DNA from: Pteria penguin
Taxonomy: Eukaryota; Mollusca; Bivalvia; Pterioida; Pteriidae
Reading direction: 5' to 3'
Length of the DNA: 64,000 bases
Assembly (NCBI GenBank): GCA_035048485.1
Contig: CM068587.1
Span: 29,468,534-29,532,533, forward strand
Shown: piece by piece, positions 22,540 through 33,533 of the stretch
Layout of the letters: every line of letters begins with the position of its first letter
Numbering within the stretch: position 1 is the stretch's first letter
Position numbers and translations under genes: made by a program
The notes under the pieces: model-generated
Seen by the model: only the letters and a program-made list of their open reading frames with translations
Databases searched by the model: none
What the model was told of the DNA's origin: nothing

Positions 22540-22870
22540 AATTCAGAGAATTGTGGTCTCCCGCTTTGAGCTAACATACAATCATTGTTGTGCATGTATA
22601 CAGACACACATGCCAAATATGAACGCCCTACGTCTTACGGTTAAAAAGTTACATTGAAGTAGGTCAAAGGTCACGGTCAAGGTCACATGATAAAAAATTC
22701 GGTACCAACAGAAAGGTATTGCAATTAGGGAGATACATAAATATGAAGGCCCTATGTCTTACAATTAAAATGTTATGACCAAGGTTAAAGTTTTTGTGAC
22801 AGACGGACGGGCAGACAGACAGACGAATGAGATTAAATGTACCCATGCTTTCGCGAAATCGGGGGACATT
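22540..22870 (+). repeat. Dispersed repeat family D (AGGTCA-rich), copy 2
   Basis: It contains GTAGGTCAAAGGTCACGGTC and AAGGTCACATG, two versions of GAAGGCCCTATGTCTTACAA, and GACAGACGGACGGGCAGACA followed by TTCGCGAAATCGGGGGACAT. The C-rich/G-rich close and the GACGGACGG tract mark the 3' side. Confidence 0.65.
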
Positions 22871-23189
22871 AAAACTTTGATTTAAATCACGCACTTCAAA
22901 ATTAAACATTCTTGCATTAAACAGTTTTTTCTTGTCATTTTTAGATTAATTGGATGTTTGTCTATTATTTTCATCACAAGTGTAAGTAACATTCAAACAT
23001 TACGATGATCAGAAATCCAGAATCAGACAACCGTCGATCGGAGAAGGAAACTACAAAATGTTCTTTGTAGTTAGACTCGAGGAAGGAACAGTTTTAGTCC
23101 TTCACGTTACAGAAAAAAACCCTCGTATTTGTTCTTGCCCATTATGTTGATCAAAAACTAAAGACGTTAGTCTTTTGAATATTTTACGG

Positions 23190-23434
23190 TGTTACTGGAA
23201 TATTGTATAGTGTTATTGGAATATATGTAGTAAATTTAGACCGTACGGCGGCTTCGCCTAGTTTATAGTGTTATTGGAAATGATTATAGTGTTATTGGAA
23301 TAGATTAAAGTGTTATTGGAATATTTTATAGTGTTATTGGCATAATTTATAGTGTTATTAGAATAGATTATAGTGTTATTAAAATAGTTTATAGTGTTAT
23401 TGGAATAGATTATAGTGTTGTTGGAATAGATTCC
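23190..23434. repeat. 21-bp minisatellite, about 10 copies
   Basis: The unit TATAGTGTTATTGGAATAGA(T) recurs every 21 bp with small changes. A 35-bp unrelated insert containing CCGTACGGCGGCTTCGCC interrupts it at about 23226-23262. The minus strand reads as a 7-residue repeat, an artefact of the period. Confidence 0.9.
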
Positions 23435-23976
23435 CAGCGTGCGTAAACCACAAAGTAGTTTTAAACAGTGTTTGATGCAATATTGCGTCACTTGCACGTG
23501 TCTAGCCGGGTCATTGATTGGCTATGGGAAATAACGGTTTCGGTGACTGAAACGTCATTAGAGTTCACCAGAACATGACCCGTCACTGTGCACCCGCTGC
23601 TGGAATTTTAACATTCTTGAACGAAAGTGAGCGCTCACGAGTATAAAATAACTTTCTAATAATAATCATGATATTAATAAGGATAATGATAATGAATTTC
23701 AATACATAATTGATTAATTAAAACAATTAGTGATAAAATAAAATTAGGTTCATCTAACTGCAGCGTGGTCATTTAAGTACATTGAAAATCTTTGTGAAAC
23801 ACTTTTGATGTTGTATCGCGAGCGCGCGCTAGCGTTACAGTGAGTACCCGCGTTCAAATAATGAGCACTCGGCTGCGCATTGGGTGCTCACGTTTTTGAA
23901 CGCTGCTCTGATCTTTATCCGCAATAGGACAAATAGAGAAGCGGAGTAAAGATATGGTTTTAATCAGATTGGACCA
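23435..23976. mobile_element. Repeat family C, second copy, left-truncated and interrupted
   Basis: 23435-23585 matches the centre of the 18431 element and 23915-23976 matches its right end (CAAATAGAGAAGCGGAGTAA ... TTTTAATCAGATTGG). In between, 23586-23912 is foreign sequence bounded by GCACCCGCTGCTGG and GGGTGCTCACG, probably another insertion. Its left edge joins the 21-bp minisatellite directly. Confidence 0.65.
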
Positions 23977-24497
23977 TAGAGTACCGCAATGCAATATAGA
24001 TTAGTTTGTCCACTTCTTTTTATGTATGTATTTATATTCGGATCATCTTTTTCATTATGACCATAAATTATACTTCTGTTTTATACGTGATCGCATTCAA
24101 CTTGCTGAAGACTTCGTCGCTTGGATTTCGCAAGATAGGTTTAGGAAATTAGTGGTCTTTTACCTGAAACATATAATGTACTAAACCTTGATTTCACACT
24201 GGTAGACAGTGTCCTTGATGTAAATCACTTTTTAGATTTTTATATTTGTAGCATGACCATATTTAATAATATTTAGTGGGTCTTGTACATGAGTTCCTTC
24301 TATAAATGTATTTTGTTGTTGTTGTGGTTGGGGTGTTTTTTGTTTTGGGGTTTTTTTTCTGTTTGGGAGGGGATTGTTGTTGTTGTTGTTTTGGGTTTTT
24401 TTCTTTTTCATCCTTTTTTTTTTGGGGGGGGGGGGTTGTTTGTTTGTTTATTTTATTTGTTTGAAAAAAAAATCCGAAACCTTGAAGTAGAATCCGA
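23977..24497. other. Unannotated intergenic sequence
   Basis: Ends in a T/G-rich low-complexity region (24305-24450). The ORFs there are compositional. Confidence 0.5.
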
Positions 24498-24663
24498 GAC
24501 CAGAAAATTAAGTGGTTAAGCGCTTGGCTTGCGGCGCCGACGATCCGGGTTCGATTCCCGGGTTGCGCCACTATGTTTAAGAGGTTGGTAACCTCCTGCT
24601 TCCATGTCGCGATATAACTGAAATATTGTTGAAAGCGACGTAAAAACACAAATCAACCAACCA
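24498..24663 (+). repeat. SINE family 2, 5'-truncated
   Basis: It starts within the A-box region (AAGTGGTTAAGCGCTTGGCT), then GGTTCGATTCCCGGGTTGCG (B box), GTTTAAGAGGTTGGTAACCT, ACTGAAATATTGTTGAAAGC and the (CCAA)n tail. It is almost identical to the copies at 31449 and 32154. Confidence 0.85.
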
Positions 24664-25207
24664 ACTAAAACTAGATCGATGTTTAGATATATCAGAAACA
24701 CTCACCTTTTCTTGCCCATTCTCTTCATCTACATCTCGTTAAACAGCCAATGGTTTCCTTTCACGTTGAAATGCACAATCAGTGAGATTGCTCATTAGTT
24801 TTATACAGAAACCTTTTGAAATATTTTCTAAGAGCCGAGAAATGTTTAGGCATATAAAAAATAATTCAGTAACGAGTATTTGATTGGTTGGATGTTTCGA
24901 AGCGAAAGTGAACAACATAACAATTTTAAATCAAATGGAAGATGAAGGAAAGGGTCAAAATCACTACTAAAATGGGATATGTTTTGTGTAATCAGTGAGA
25001 AATACCTATCATATCACATGCAGATTAATCAGACATCTTGTTCTCGTAACTACATAATGTCATTTAATGCCTTTATGAAATCGGATTTCCTACGCTAAAA
25101 TAATAATAAACTTCATAACAGCAAATTCAATATACAGCAAAGGCTATGACGAAAATTTTAGAAACATTTGTCAGATTCTTATTTTATTCTATTTCCTTCT
25201 TTTTTCA
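24664..25207. other. Unannotated intergenic sequence
   Basis: AT-rich. No supported feature. Confidence 0.45.
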
Positions 25208-25240
25208 TTATTATTATTATTATTATTATATTTATTATTA

Positions 25241-25304
<64 letters not shown>

Positions 25305-25336
25305 CATTAGTAGTAGTAGTAGTAGTAGTAGTAGTA
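25208..25336. repeat. (TTA)n then (TAG)n microsatellite
   Basis: About 32 TTA-type triplets are followed by about 9 TAG triplets. The overlapping poly-Ile/poly-Ser ORF is an artefact. Confidence 0.95.
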
Positions 25337-25379
25337 TTCAAACATACCTGTGCTCATATTGTGGTACCCCCCCCCCCAT

Positions 25380-28300
25380 CCCACCCGTACATACTGGTGT
25401 TCATACGACGATAAAACACATGAGCATACTCGTGCAAATTGGCGATAAAACACCCATACTCATACTCATGTTCATACGGCGGTAATACACCCGAACATAT
25501 TCTTGTTTATACGGCGGTAATATACCCGAAAATACTCTTGTTCATACGGCGGTAATATACCCGAACATATCTTGTTCATACGGCGGTAATATACCCGAAC
25601 ATACTCTTGTTCATACGGCGGTAATATACCCGAACATACTCTTGTTCATACGGCGGTAATACACCCGAACATACTCTTGTTCATACGGCGGTAATACACC
25701 CGAACATGAATGTGTTGGTATGGCGGTAAAACAACTGAACATAATCGACAATGGCGGATTTGGAAGGGGTGCAAGGATTGCAACCCCACCCCATCCCCGT
25801 TTGGTCGGAGAATTTTACCATAAAAAGATCATTTCAGACCATATTTAGGGTTACAATCCTCCCCATTTCCGGACCGAATAATGAAAAACATTAGTCATAG
25901 GATCCGGCATTCTCCCTTTTCAAAAAATTCTGGATCCGTCTATGCTCGCGTTAATACGACGATAAAACACTGGAACTTACTCCTGTTCATACGATGGTAA
26001 AACACCCGAACATACTCCTGCTCATACGGTGGTAAAACACCCGAACATACTCCTGCTCATACAGTGGTAAAACACCCCAACATACTCCTGCTCATACGGT
26101 GGTAAAACACCCCAACATACTCCTGCTCATACGGTGAAAAGACACCCCAACATACTCCTGCTCATACGGTGGTAAAACACCCGAACATACTCCTGCTCAT
26201 ACGGTGGTAAGACACCCCAACATACTCCTGCTCATACGGTGGTAAGACAACCCAACATACTCCTGCTCATACGGTGGTAAGACACCCCAACATACTCCTG
26301 CTCATACGGTGGTAAAACACCCCAACATACTCCTGCTCATACGGTGATAAGACACCCCAAGATACTCCTGCTCATACGGTGGTAAAACACCCCAACATAC
26401 TCCTGCTCATACGGTGGTAAAACACCCCAACATACTCCTGCTCCTACGGTGATAAGACACCCCAACATACTCCTGCTCATATGGTGGTAAGACACCCGAA
26501 CATACTCCTGCTAATACGGTGGTAAATCATCCGAACATACTCCTGCTCATACGGTGGTAAAACACCCGAACATACTCCTGCTCCTACGGTGGTAAAACAC
26601 CCCAACATACTCCTGCTCATACGGTGGTAAAACACCCCAACATACCCCTGCTCATACGGTAGTAAAACACCCCAACATACTCCTGCTCATACGGTGGTAA
26701 AACACCCCAACATACTCCTGCTCATACGGTGGTAAAACACCTCAACATACTCCTGCTTATACGGTGGTAAAACACCCGAACATACTCCTGCTCATACGGT
26801 GATAAGACACCCAAGCATACTCTTGCTCATACGGTGGTAAGACACCCCAACATACTCCTGCTCATACGGTGGTAAAACACCCCAACATACTCCTGCTCCT
26901 ACGGTGATAAGACACCCCAACATACTCCTGCTCATATGGTGGTAAGACACCCGAACATACTCCTGCTAATACGGTGGTAAATCATCCGAACATACTCCTG
27001 CTCATACGGTGGTAAAACACCCGAACATACTCCTGCTCCTACGGTGGTAAAACACCCCAACATACTCCTGCTCATACGGTGGTAAAACACCCCAACATAC
27101 CCCTGCTCATACGGTAGTAAAACACCCCAACATACTCCTGCTCATACGGTGGTAAAACACCCCAACATACTCCTGCTCATACGGTGGTAAAACACCTCAA
27201 CATACTCCTGCTTATACGGTGGTAAAACACCCGAACATACTCCTGCTCATACGGTGATAAGACACCCAAGCATACTCTTGCTCATACGGTGGTAAGACAC
27301 CCCAACATACTCCTGCTCATACGGTGATAAGACACCCCAACATACTCCTGCTCATACGGTGGTAAAACACCTCAACATACTCCTGCTTATACGGTGGTAA
27401 AACACCCGAACATACTCCTGCTCATACGGTGATAAGACACCCAAGCATACTCTTGCTCATACGGTGGTAAGACACCCCAACATACTCCTGCTCATACGGT
27501 GATAAGACACCCCAACATACTCCTGCTCATACGGTGGTAAAACACCCCAACATACTCCTGCTCATACGGTGGTAAGACACCCCAACATACTCCTGCTCAT
27601 ACGGTGGAAAAACACCCGAACATACTCCTGCTCATACGGTGATAAGACACCCCAACATACTCCTGCTCATACGGTTGTAAAACACCCGAACATACTCCTG
27701 CTCATACGGTGATAAGACACCCCAACATACTCCTGCTCATACGTTGGTAAGACACCCCAACATACTCCTGCTCATACGGTGGTAAGACACCCCAACATAC
27801 TCCTGCTCATACGGTGGTAAAACACCTCAACATACTCCTGCTTATACGGTGGTAAAACACCCGAACATACTCCTGCTCATACGGTGGTAAAACACCCCAA
27901 CATACTCCTGCTCATACGGTGGTAAAACATCCGAACATACTCCTGCTCATACGGTGGTAAGACACCCCAACATACTCCTGTTCATACGGTGGTAAGACAC
28001 CCCAACATACTCCTGCTCATACGGTGGTAAAACACCCCAACATACTCTTGCTCATACGGTGGTAAGACACCCCAACATACTCCTGTTCATACGGTGGTAA
28101 AACATCCGAACATACTCTTGCTCATACGGTGGTAAGACACCCCAACATACTCCTGCTCATACGGTGGTAAAACACCCGAACATACTCCTGCTCATACGGT
28201 GGTAAGACAGCCCAACATACTCCTGCTCATACGGTGGTAAAACACCCCAACATACTCCTGCTCATACGGTGGTAAGACATCCCAACATACTCCTGCTTAT

Positions 28301-28567
28301 ACAGTGGTAAAACAGCCCAACATACTCCTGCTCATACGGTGGTAAACACCCGAACATACTCCTGCTCATACGGTGGTAAACACCCGAACATACTCCTGCT
28401 CATACGGTGGTAAGACACCCCAACACACACCTGCTTATATGGTGATAAGACACCCCAACATACCCCTGCTCATACGGTGGTAAAACACCCCAACATACTC
28501 CTGCTCATACGGTGGTAGGACACCCCAAGATACTCCTGCTCATACGGTGGTAAAACACCCCAACATA
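25380..28567. repeat. 35-bp minisatellite, left part
   Basis: The consensus unit is CTCCTGCTCATACGGTGGTA then AAACACCCCAACATA. The first ~10 units (to about 25735) are a diverged subtype with TTCATACGGCGGTAATA. The central units are highly homogeneous. Higher-order repeats are visible: blocks of 13 units (455 bp) recur, for example CTCCTACGGTGATAAG at 26441 and 26896, and a 5-unit (175 bp) block repeats at 27196 and 27371. There are no spacers, so this is not a CRISPR array, and no long ORF traverses it. Confidence 0.97.
25749..25947. mobile_element. hAT-like MITE inserted in the 35-bp minisatellite
   Basis: It starts ATGGCGGATTTGGAAGGGG and ends AAATTCTGGATCCGTCTATG, a diverged version of the CAGTGGCGGATCC...GGATCCGCCACTG termini. 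It breaks the 35-bp periodicity between about 25740 and 25950. The target duplication was not resolved. Confidence 0.55.
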
Positions 28568-29905
28568 CGAGGGATGTTCCGAAATTATTGTTACTTTGGC
28601 GATTTCTTTTTGATGGAAGTAATTGTGATCATTTTACTTTGCCTTGTCCTTCGAAGTACTCCCCCTCTGCATTTATGCATCGTTTCAACCGATCAATCCA
28701 CTTTTGGAAACAGTTTCCGTACTCTTGAATTGGTATACTCATAAGATACTGGTGAATGGCAGAGCCAGGGGCATTTCTTGATTTATATTTTTTTCCAGAT
28801 AGGTGAAATTTTAGTTTGGGGAACAAGAAAAAGTCACAGGGGGCCAAGTCTGGTGAAAATGCAGGGTGGGGGAGGACAGTGACCTTTTCTGCCTTCAAAA
28901 ACTCCGTTACAATACGCACCTTGTGTGCTGGCGCATTGTCATGCAAGAGCCTGTGGTACTTCAAACCTGTATGTGGGCGGCGGCGTTTGTAGACTTTCTT
29001 CAGTTTTCGAAGTACAACGTCTCTATAATACTTTGCTGTGACAGTTTTGCCTTTCGGAACAGGGATTTGCATGATTGGACCCTTGTTATCAAAGAATATG
29101 ACATACAAAACCTTCCTCACGGTGCGTATTCTTTTAGCAATGCTGGGGCGCTTGGCGTTTTTGTTTGCCCAGATTCGATTAGAGCATTTCCTTTTGGGCT
29201 CGAAAAAATACATCCATGTTTCATCACCTGTGGCCAAATTATCAAAAGCCTTTTTGCTGTATTTTGGGTATTTCTTCAATAAGGATTTGGCCTTGTCAAC
29301 CCGGGACCTCTTTTGGTCGTCAGTTAGTAAATGGGGTATCCACATGTCATTGATCTTGTCCAGCTTAAGATGTTTCTTCAAAATACAGTGAATACGTGCT
29401 AAAGACAAGCCTATCATTTTAGCTAACTGCCTGACAGTGTACCTTGCATCTTTTTCAAGGATTTGCCGAATTCGTTCAATGTTAAGCTTTGTTGTTGTTG
29501 TTGCAGGGCGACCTGTGTGAGCAGCATCTTTCAGCTGCTGGTGTCCCGACTTAAATCGAGCAACCCACCTACAAATAGTCATATATGACATTTTACCCTT
29601 CCCATAAATATCACACACCTCACGAAGAATATCTACCGCCTTTAAGCCAAGTAGAGACCTACCTTTGATATAGGCCCTAATTTCAATTACTTTTTCAGCT
29701 CTCTTGCCAACCATATTTATATAGAGAGTAACGAGTACGCTACAAAACAATGTACACAGCACCAAGGTCAGTGTAATTGTGAGAGAGAAATTTACCTATA
29801 CCACGCTTCAGATATCACGCTATCGCCAAGAGGTAGTTTTAAGCTCATTTAGCACTAATTCCACGAGATATTGCGCAAGTAACAATAATTTCGGAACACC
29901 CCTCG
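28568..29905 (-). mobile_element. Complete mariner (DD34D) transposon, 1338 bp
   Basis: The terminal inverted repeats are ~29 bp with a single mismatch: left CGAGGGATGTTCCGAAATTA then TTGTTACTT, right the inverse of CGAGGGGTGTTCCGAAATTA then TTGTTACTT. TA dinucleotides at 28566-28567 and 29906-29907 flank it. Deleting the element and one TA gives CAACATACTCCTGCT, exactly the repeat unit of the surrounding minisatellite. This proves insertion into a pre-existing array. The transposase runs on the minus strand. An intact ORF and near-perfect ends suggest a young, possibly mobile copy. Confidence 0.97.
28629..29714 (-). CDS. Mariner transposase, intact, 361 aa
   Basis: It would catalyse cut-and-paste transposition at TA sites in the nucleus. 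The N-terminal ~110 residues hold paired helix-turn-helix DNA-binding modules (TICRWVARFKSGHQQLKDAA then HTGRP). The linker motif WIPHLLT corresponds to the mariner WVPHEL block. The catalytic triad is present: Asp in TGDETW, Asp in LHDNAPAH after 94 residues, and Asp in FSPDLAPCD after 34 more (DD34D). FSPDLAP matches the YSPDLAP signature. The start at MVGKRAEK is chosen because it gives close to the usual ~345-aa length. An upstream in-frame Met at 29765 would add 17 hydrophobic residues unlike the family. No stops or frameshifts. The subfamily is not assigned. Confidence 0.95.
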   Translation of the reverse strand: MVGKRAEKVIEIRAYIKGRSLLGLKAVDILREVCDIYGKGKMSYMTICRWVARFKSGHQQLKDAAHTGRPATTTTKLNIERIRQILEKDARYTVRQLAKMIGLSLARIHCILKKHLKLDKINDMWIPHLLTDDQKRSRVDKAKSLLKKYPKYSKKAFDNLATGDETWMYFFEPKRKCSNRIWANKNAKRPSIAKRIRTVRKVLYVIFFDNKGPIMQIPVPKGKTVTAKYYRDVVLRKLKKVYKRRRPHTGLKYHRLLHDNAPAHKVRIVTEFLKAEKVTVLPHPAFSPDLAPCDFFLFPKLKFHLSGKKYKSRNAPGSAIHQYLMSIPIQEYGNCFQKWIDRLKRCINAEGEYFEGQGKVK

Positions 29906-31285
29906 TACTCCTGCTCATACGGTGGTAAGACACCCGAACATACTCCTGCTCATACGGTGATAAGACACCCCAACATACTCCTGCTCATACGGTGGTAAAA
30001 CACCCGAACATACTCCTGCTCATACAGTGGTAAAACACCCCAACATACTCCTGCTCATACTTTGGTAAAACACCCCAACATACCCCTGCTCATACGGTGG
30101 TAAGACACCCGAACATTATCCTACTCATACGGTGGTAAGACACCCGAACATACTCCTGCTCATACAGTGGTAAAACACCCGAACATACTCCTGCTCATAC
30201 GGTGGTGAAACACCCGAGCATACTCCTGCTCATACGGTGGTAAAACACCCGAACATACTCCTGCTTATACGGTGGTAAGACATCCCAACATACTCCTGCT
30301 CATACGGTGGTGAAACACCCCAACATACTCCTGCTCATACGGTGGTAAAACACCCGAACATACTCATTGCTTATACGGCGGTAAAACACCCGAACATACT
30401 CCTGCTCATACGGTGATAAGACACCCCAACATACTCCTGCTCATACGGTGGTAAAAAACCCCAACATACTCCTGCTGATACGGTGATAAGACACCCAACA
30501 TGCTCCTGCTCATACGGTGGTAAGACATCCCAACATACTCCTGCTCATACGGTGGTAAAACACCCCAACATACTCCTGCTCATACGGTGGTAAGACACCC
30601 CAACATACTTCTGCTCATACGGTGGTAAAACACCCCAACATACTCCTGCTCATACGGTGGTAAAACACCCCAACATACTCCTGCTCATAAGGTGATAAGA
30701 CACCCCAACATACTCCTGCTCATACGGTGGTAAGACATCCCAACATACTCCTGCTCATACGGTGGTAAAACACCCGAACATACTCCTGCTCATACGGTGG
30801 TAAATCATCTGAACATACTCCTGCTCATACAGTGGTAAAACACCCGAACGTACTCGTGCTCTTAGTACAGTAAAACGTCAGAACATACTCGTGTCCATAA
30901 AACGGTAAAACACCCAAACATACTCGTGCAGAAACAACGGTAAGTTACCCGAATATGCTCGTGTTCATAGGGCGGTAATACCCCGAACGTACTTGTACGT
31001 ACTTGCTTATACGGCTGTAAAACAGCTGAACATAAGATACTTAAGCTCATTTGACGGTACCGGACACCCGAATATATTCTTGTCCATACGGAGGTAATGA
31101 ACCCGAACAAAGTCGTGCCCATACGGCGATAAAAGAACTGAAAACACACGGGCTCATACTGCGGTAAAATAACTGAACATACTAGTGCTCATACTGCGCT
31201 AAGACATCCAAACATTTACTCGTGTTCATACGACGGTAAAATACCCGAACACATTCGTGCTCATGAGGCGGTAAAATACCTGAAC
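29906..31285. repeat. 35-bp minisatellite, right part
   Basis: It continues the array after the mariner. Units are homogeneous to about 30840 and then increasingly diverged (ATACTCGTGTCCATAAAACG, GCTCATTTGACGGTACCGG) until about 31285. Degeneration at both edges with a uniform centre is the usual sign of unequal exchange in the middle of an array. Confidence 0.95.
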
Positions 31286-31448
31286 ATCCTAATCTGAAGT
31301 ACGCAAACAGGTACTTAATTCTTATTCGTACTATTAACGAATGAAATGTCATTAATCTCTGTAAACTGATACACAGACACATTACATGAAATACTAATTC
31401 ACAAAATGAAAGTATGCATATATGATAATAATCTGTGATAAATGCCAT

Positions 31449-31621
31449 GGGGGCAGGCTTGGTGTAGTGGTTAAGCGCTTGGCTTGCGGCGCCGACGATC
31501 CGGGTTCGATTCCCGGGTTGCGCCACTATGTTTAAGAGGTTGGTAACCTCCTGCTTCCATGTCGCGATATAACTGAAAAATTGTTGAAAGCGACGTAAAA
31601 CGCCAATCAACCAACCAACCA
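31449..31621 (+). repeat. SINE family 2, full length with target-site duplication
   Basis: The head GGGGGCAGGCTTGGTGTAGT leads to GTGGTTAAGCGCTTGGCTTG and the B box GGGTTCGATTCCCGGG. The body is CTATGTTTAAGAGGTTGGTA. The tail is TTGTTGAAAGCGACGTAAAA then (CCAA)n. ATAAATGCCAT flanks it on both sides (31438-31448 and 31622-31632), an 11-bp duplication made by LINE-type target-primed insertion. Confidence 0.95.
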
Positions 31622-31632
31622 ATAAATGCCAT

Positions 31633-32141
31633 TCACCGGTTTTCAATCGACCAGAAGTCGTGTTTTGTGATAACTTATAGTAAATATATATGATAAAAGA
31701 TTACTGACTGAACATGGACCGGATCGAGGGCGTAAATATCTCATAGACTGCAGTCAATAACCCATTAACATGACGCCGACCAATATCGAGAAAAAGGCAT
31801 AACATCTACAAGGGGTTTACTTGCGTAAATGGCAAATTATGGCAACAGACAGATGTTTATTTTGACAATATGAAAGTTCATATTTATTTTGACAATGTAA
31901 ACAACGTTTCTTGTTTACGATTTATGCTCTTTCATTACAATAACATTACGTAGACCTAGTAACCGCCATAACCTGCCGCTTTCATCCTGATCACCGGGGT
32001 CGGTTTCTTAGCAAACCAGACCTGGAAGTGAACATTCTTTATCCGGATGTCCGAATCGGGTTTTTTTTATACTTTGTAACAAAAATAAGGAAAAAGTGAT
32101 ATCGATTGTTTATGACAATAATACACCAATCGTCCATTTTC
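31633..32141. other. Unannotated intergenic sequence
   Basis: AT-rich. No supported feature. Confidence 0.45.
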
Positions 32142-32153
32142 AACAAGAAATTG

Positions 32154-32320
32154 GGGGCAGGCGTGGTGTAGTGGTTAAGCGCTTGGCTTGCGGCGCCGAC
32201 GATCCGGGTTCGATTCCCGGGTCGCGCCACTATGTTTAAGAGGTTGGTAACCTCCTGCTTCCATGTCGCGATATAACTGAAATATTGTTGAAAGCGACGT
32301 AAAACACCAATCAACCAACC
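32154..32320 (+). repeat. SINE family 2, full length with target-site duplication
   Basis: Same structure as the 31449 copy, with head GGGGCAGGCGTGGTGTAGTG. The flanks are AACAAGAAATTG at 32142-32153 and 32321-32332. The right duplication runs into the first unit of the 36-bp minisatellite (GACAACACGCGG), so the SINE landed at the array edge. Confidence 0.95.
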
Positions 32321-32332
32321 AACAAGAAATTG

Positions 32333-32772
32333 ACAACACGCGGACTATCAAACTGTAATGCCGAAGTGACAACACGCGGATTATCAGATTGTTATGCCAA
32401 AGAGACAACACGCGAACTATCAAATTGTTATGCCAAAGTGACAACACGCGAATTATCAGATTGTTATGCCAAAGTGACAGAAGGCGGACTATCAAACTAT
32501 TACGCCAAAGTGACAACACGCGGATTATCAAACTGTTATGCCAAAGTGACAACACGCGGACTATCAAATTGTTATGCCAGAGTGACAACACACGGACTAT
32601 CAGATTGTTATGCCAAAATGACAACACGCAGACTAACAAATTGTTATGCCAAAGTGACAACACGCAGACTATCAAATTGTTATGCCAAATGACAACATGT
32701 GGACTATCAAACTGTTATGCCAAAGTGACAACACGCGGACTATCAGATTGTTGTGCCAAACTGACAACAATT
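32333..32772. repeat. 36-bp minisatellite, array 1, about 12 units
   Basis: The unit is GTGACAACACGCGGACTATC then AAATTGTTATGCCAAA, stepping by exactly 36 bp (32366, 32402, 32438...). Because 36 is divisible by three, both strands read through as 12-residue repeats. These ORFs carry frame disruptions between units and no start context, so they are not treated as genes. Confidence 0.95.
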
Positions 32773-32814
32773 GTTATGCCTGTGCCGTTCTTTGCCATTG
32801 TTCGATTTGTCCGA

Positions 32815-33092
32815 AGCCAGTGTGGCCTAGTTGATAAGGTGTTCGGCTCGTGATCGAGAGGTCCTGGATTCGACTCCCCCCCCCTGGGCACACCGGTGTT
32901 CTGTCTTTCGGATAAGACAGTAAAAACCTAGGTCCCATGTCACGGTAGGCGTGGCACGTAAAAGATCCCTCATTGCTTCGGGTGGGTCCGTCGCACAGGT
33001 CTAATTTCTATGTAATGCATCAAGCAGATGCCGTCACCATATACGTGAAATAATCGTGGAGTGACAATAATCCATCCATCAATCAATCAATC
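32815..33092 (+). repeat. SINE family 1, full length with target-site duplication (copy in duplicate 1)
   Basis: The head is AGCCAGTGTGGCCTAGTTGA and the B box GGATTCGACTCC. The body is CTTTCGGATAAGACAGTAAA ... GATCCCTCATTGCTTCGG. The tail is GCCGTCACCATATACGTGAA then ATCAATCAATC. CGATTTGTCCGA at 32803-32814 and 33093-33104 is a perfect 12-bp duplication, so both ends of this family are defined here. Confidence 0.95.
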
Positions 33093-33146
33093 CGATTTGT
33101 CCGACCCATTATGGCGATATAACAATCAGATTTTGCGCTTAATGCC

Positions 33147-33486
33147 GTGACAACACGCGAATTATCAGTTTGTTATGCCAAAGTGACAGAAGGCGGACTA
33201 TCAAACTATTACGCCAAAGTGACAACACGCGGATTATCAAACTGTTATGCCAAAGTGACAACACGCGGACTATCAAATTGTTATGCCAGAGTGACAACAC
33301 ACGGACTATCAGATTGTTATGCCAAAATGACAACACGCAGACTAACAAATTGTTATGCCAAAGTGACAACACGCAGACTATCAAATTGTTATGCCAAATG
33401 ACAACATGTGGACTATCAAACTGTTATGCCAAAGTGACAACACGCGGACTATCAGATTGTTGTGCCAAACTGACAACAATTGTTAT
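33147..33486. repeat. 36-bp minisatellite, array 2 (duplicated part)
   Basis: Second copy of the last ~9 units of array 1, carried by the 709-bp duplication. The unit order and private variants (AGAAGGCGGACTATCAAAC; CGCAGACTAACAAATTG) are the same. Confidence 0.95.
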
Positions 33487-33533
33487 GCCTGTGCCGTTCT
33501 TTGCCATTGTTCGATTTGTCCGAAGCCAGTGTG

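Noticed and set aside
25168..25485. Poly-Ile/Ser ORF
   Set aside because: Translation of (TTA)n and (TAG)n microsatellites.
28866..29391. Plus-strand ORFs of 117-138 codons
   Set aside because: Antisense shadows of the minus-strand mariner transposase.
25380..31285. CRISPR-like array
   Set aside because: Units are contiguous head-to-tail repeats with no spacers, in a eukaryotic context.
31449..31621. Genuine tRNA genes at the SINE heads
   Set aside because: A and B boxes are present, but there is no proper acceptor stem, and every copy is fused to a common SINE body with target-site duplications.
32175..33401. Long repetitive ORFs on both strands across the 36-bp arrays (up to 166 codons)
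   Set aside because: The period is divisible by three and free of stops in several frames, so ORFs appear on both strands at once. There is no start context, domain or splice signal.
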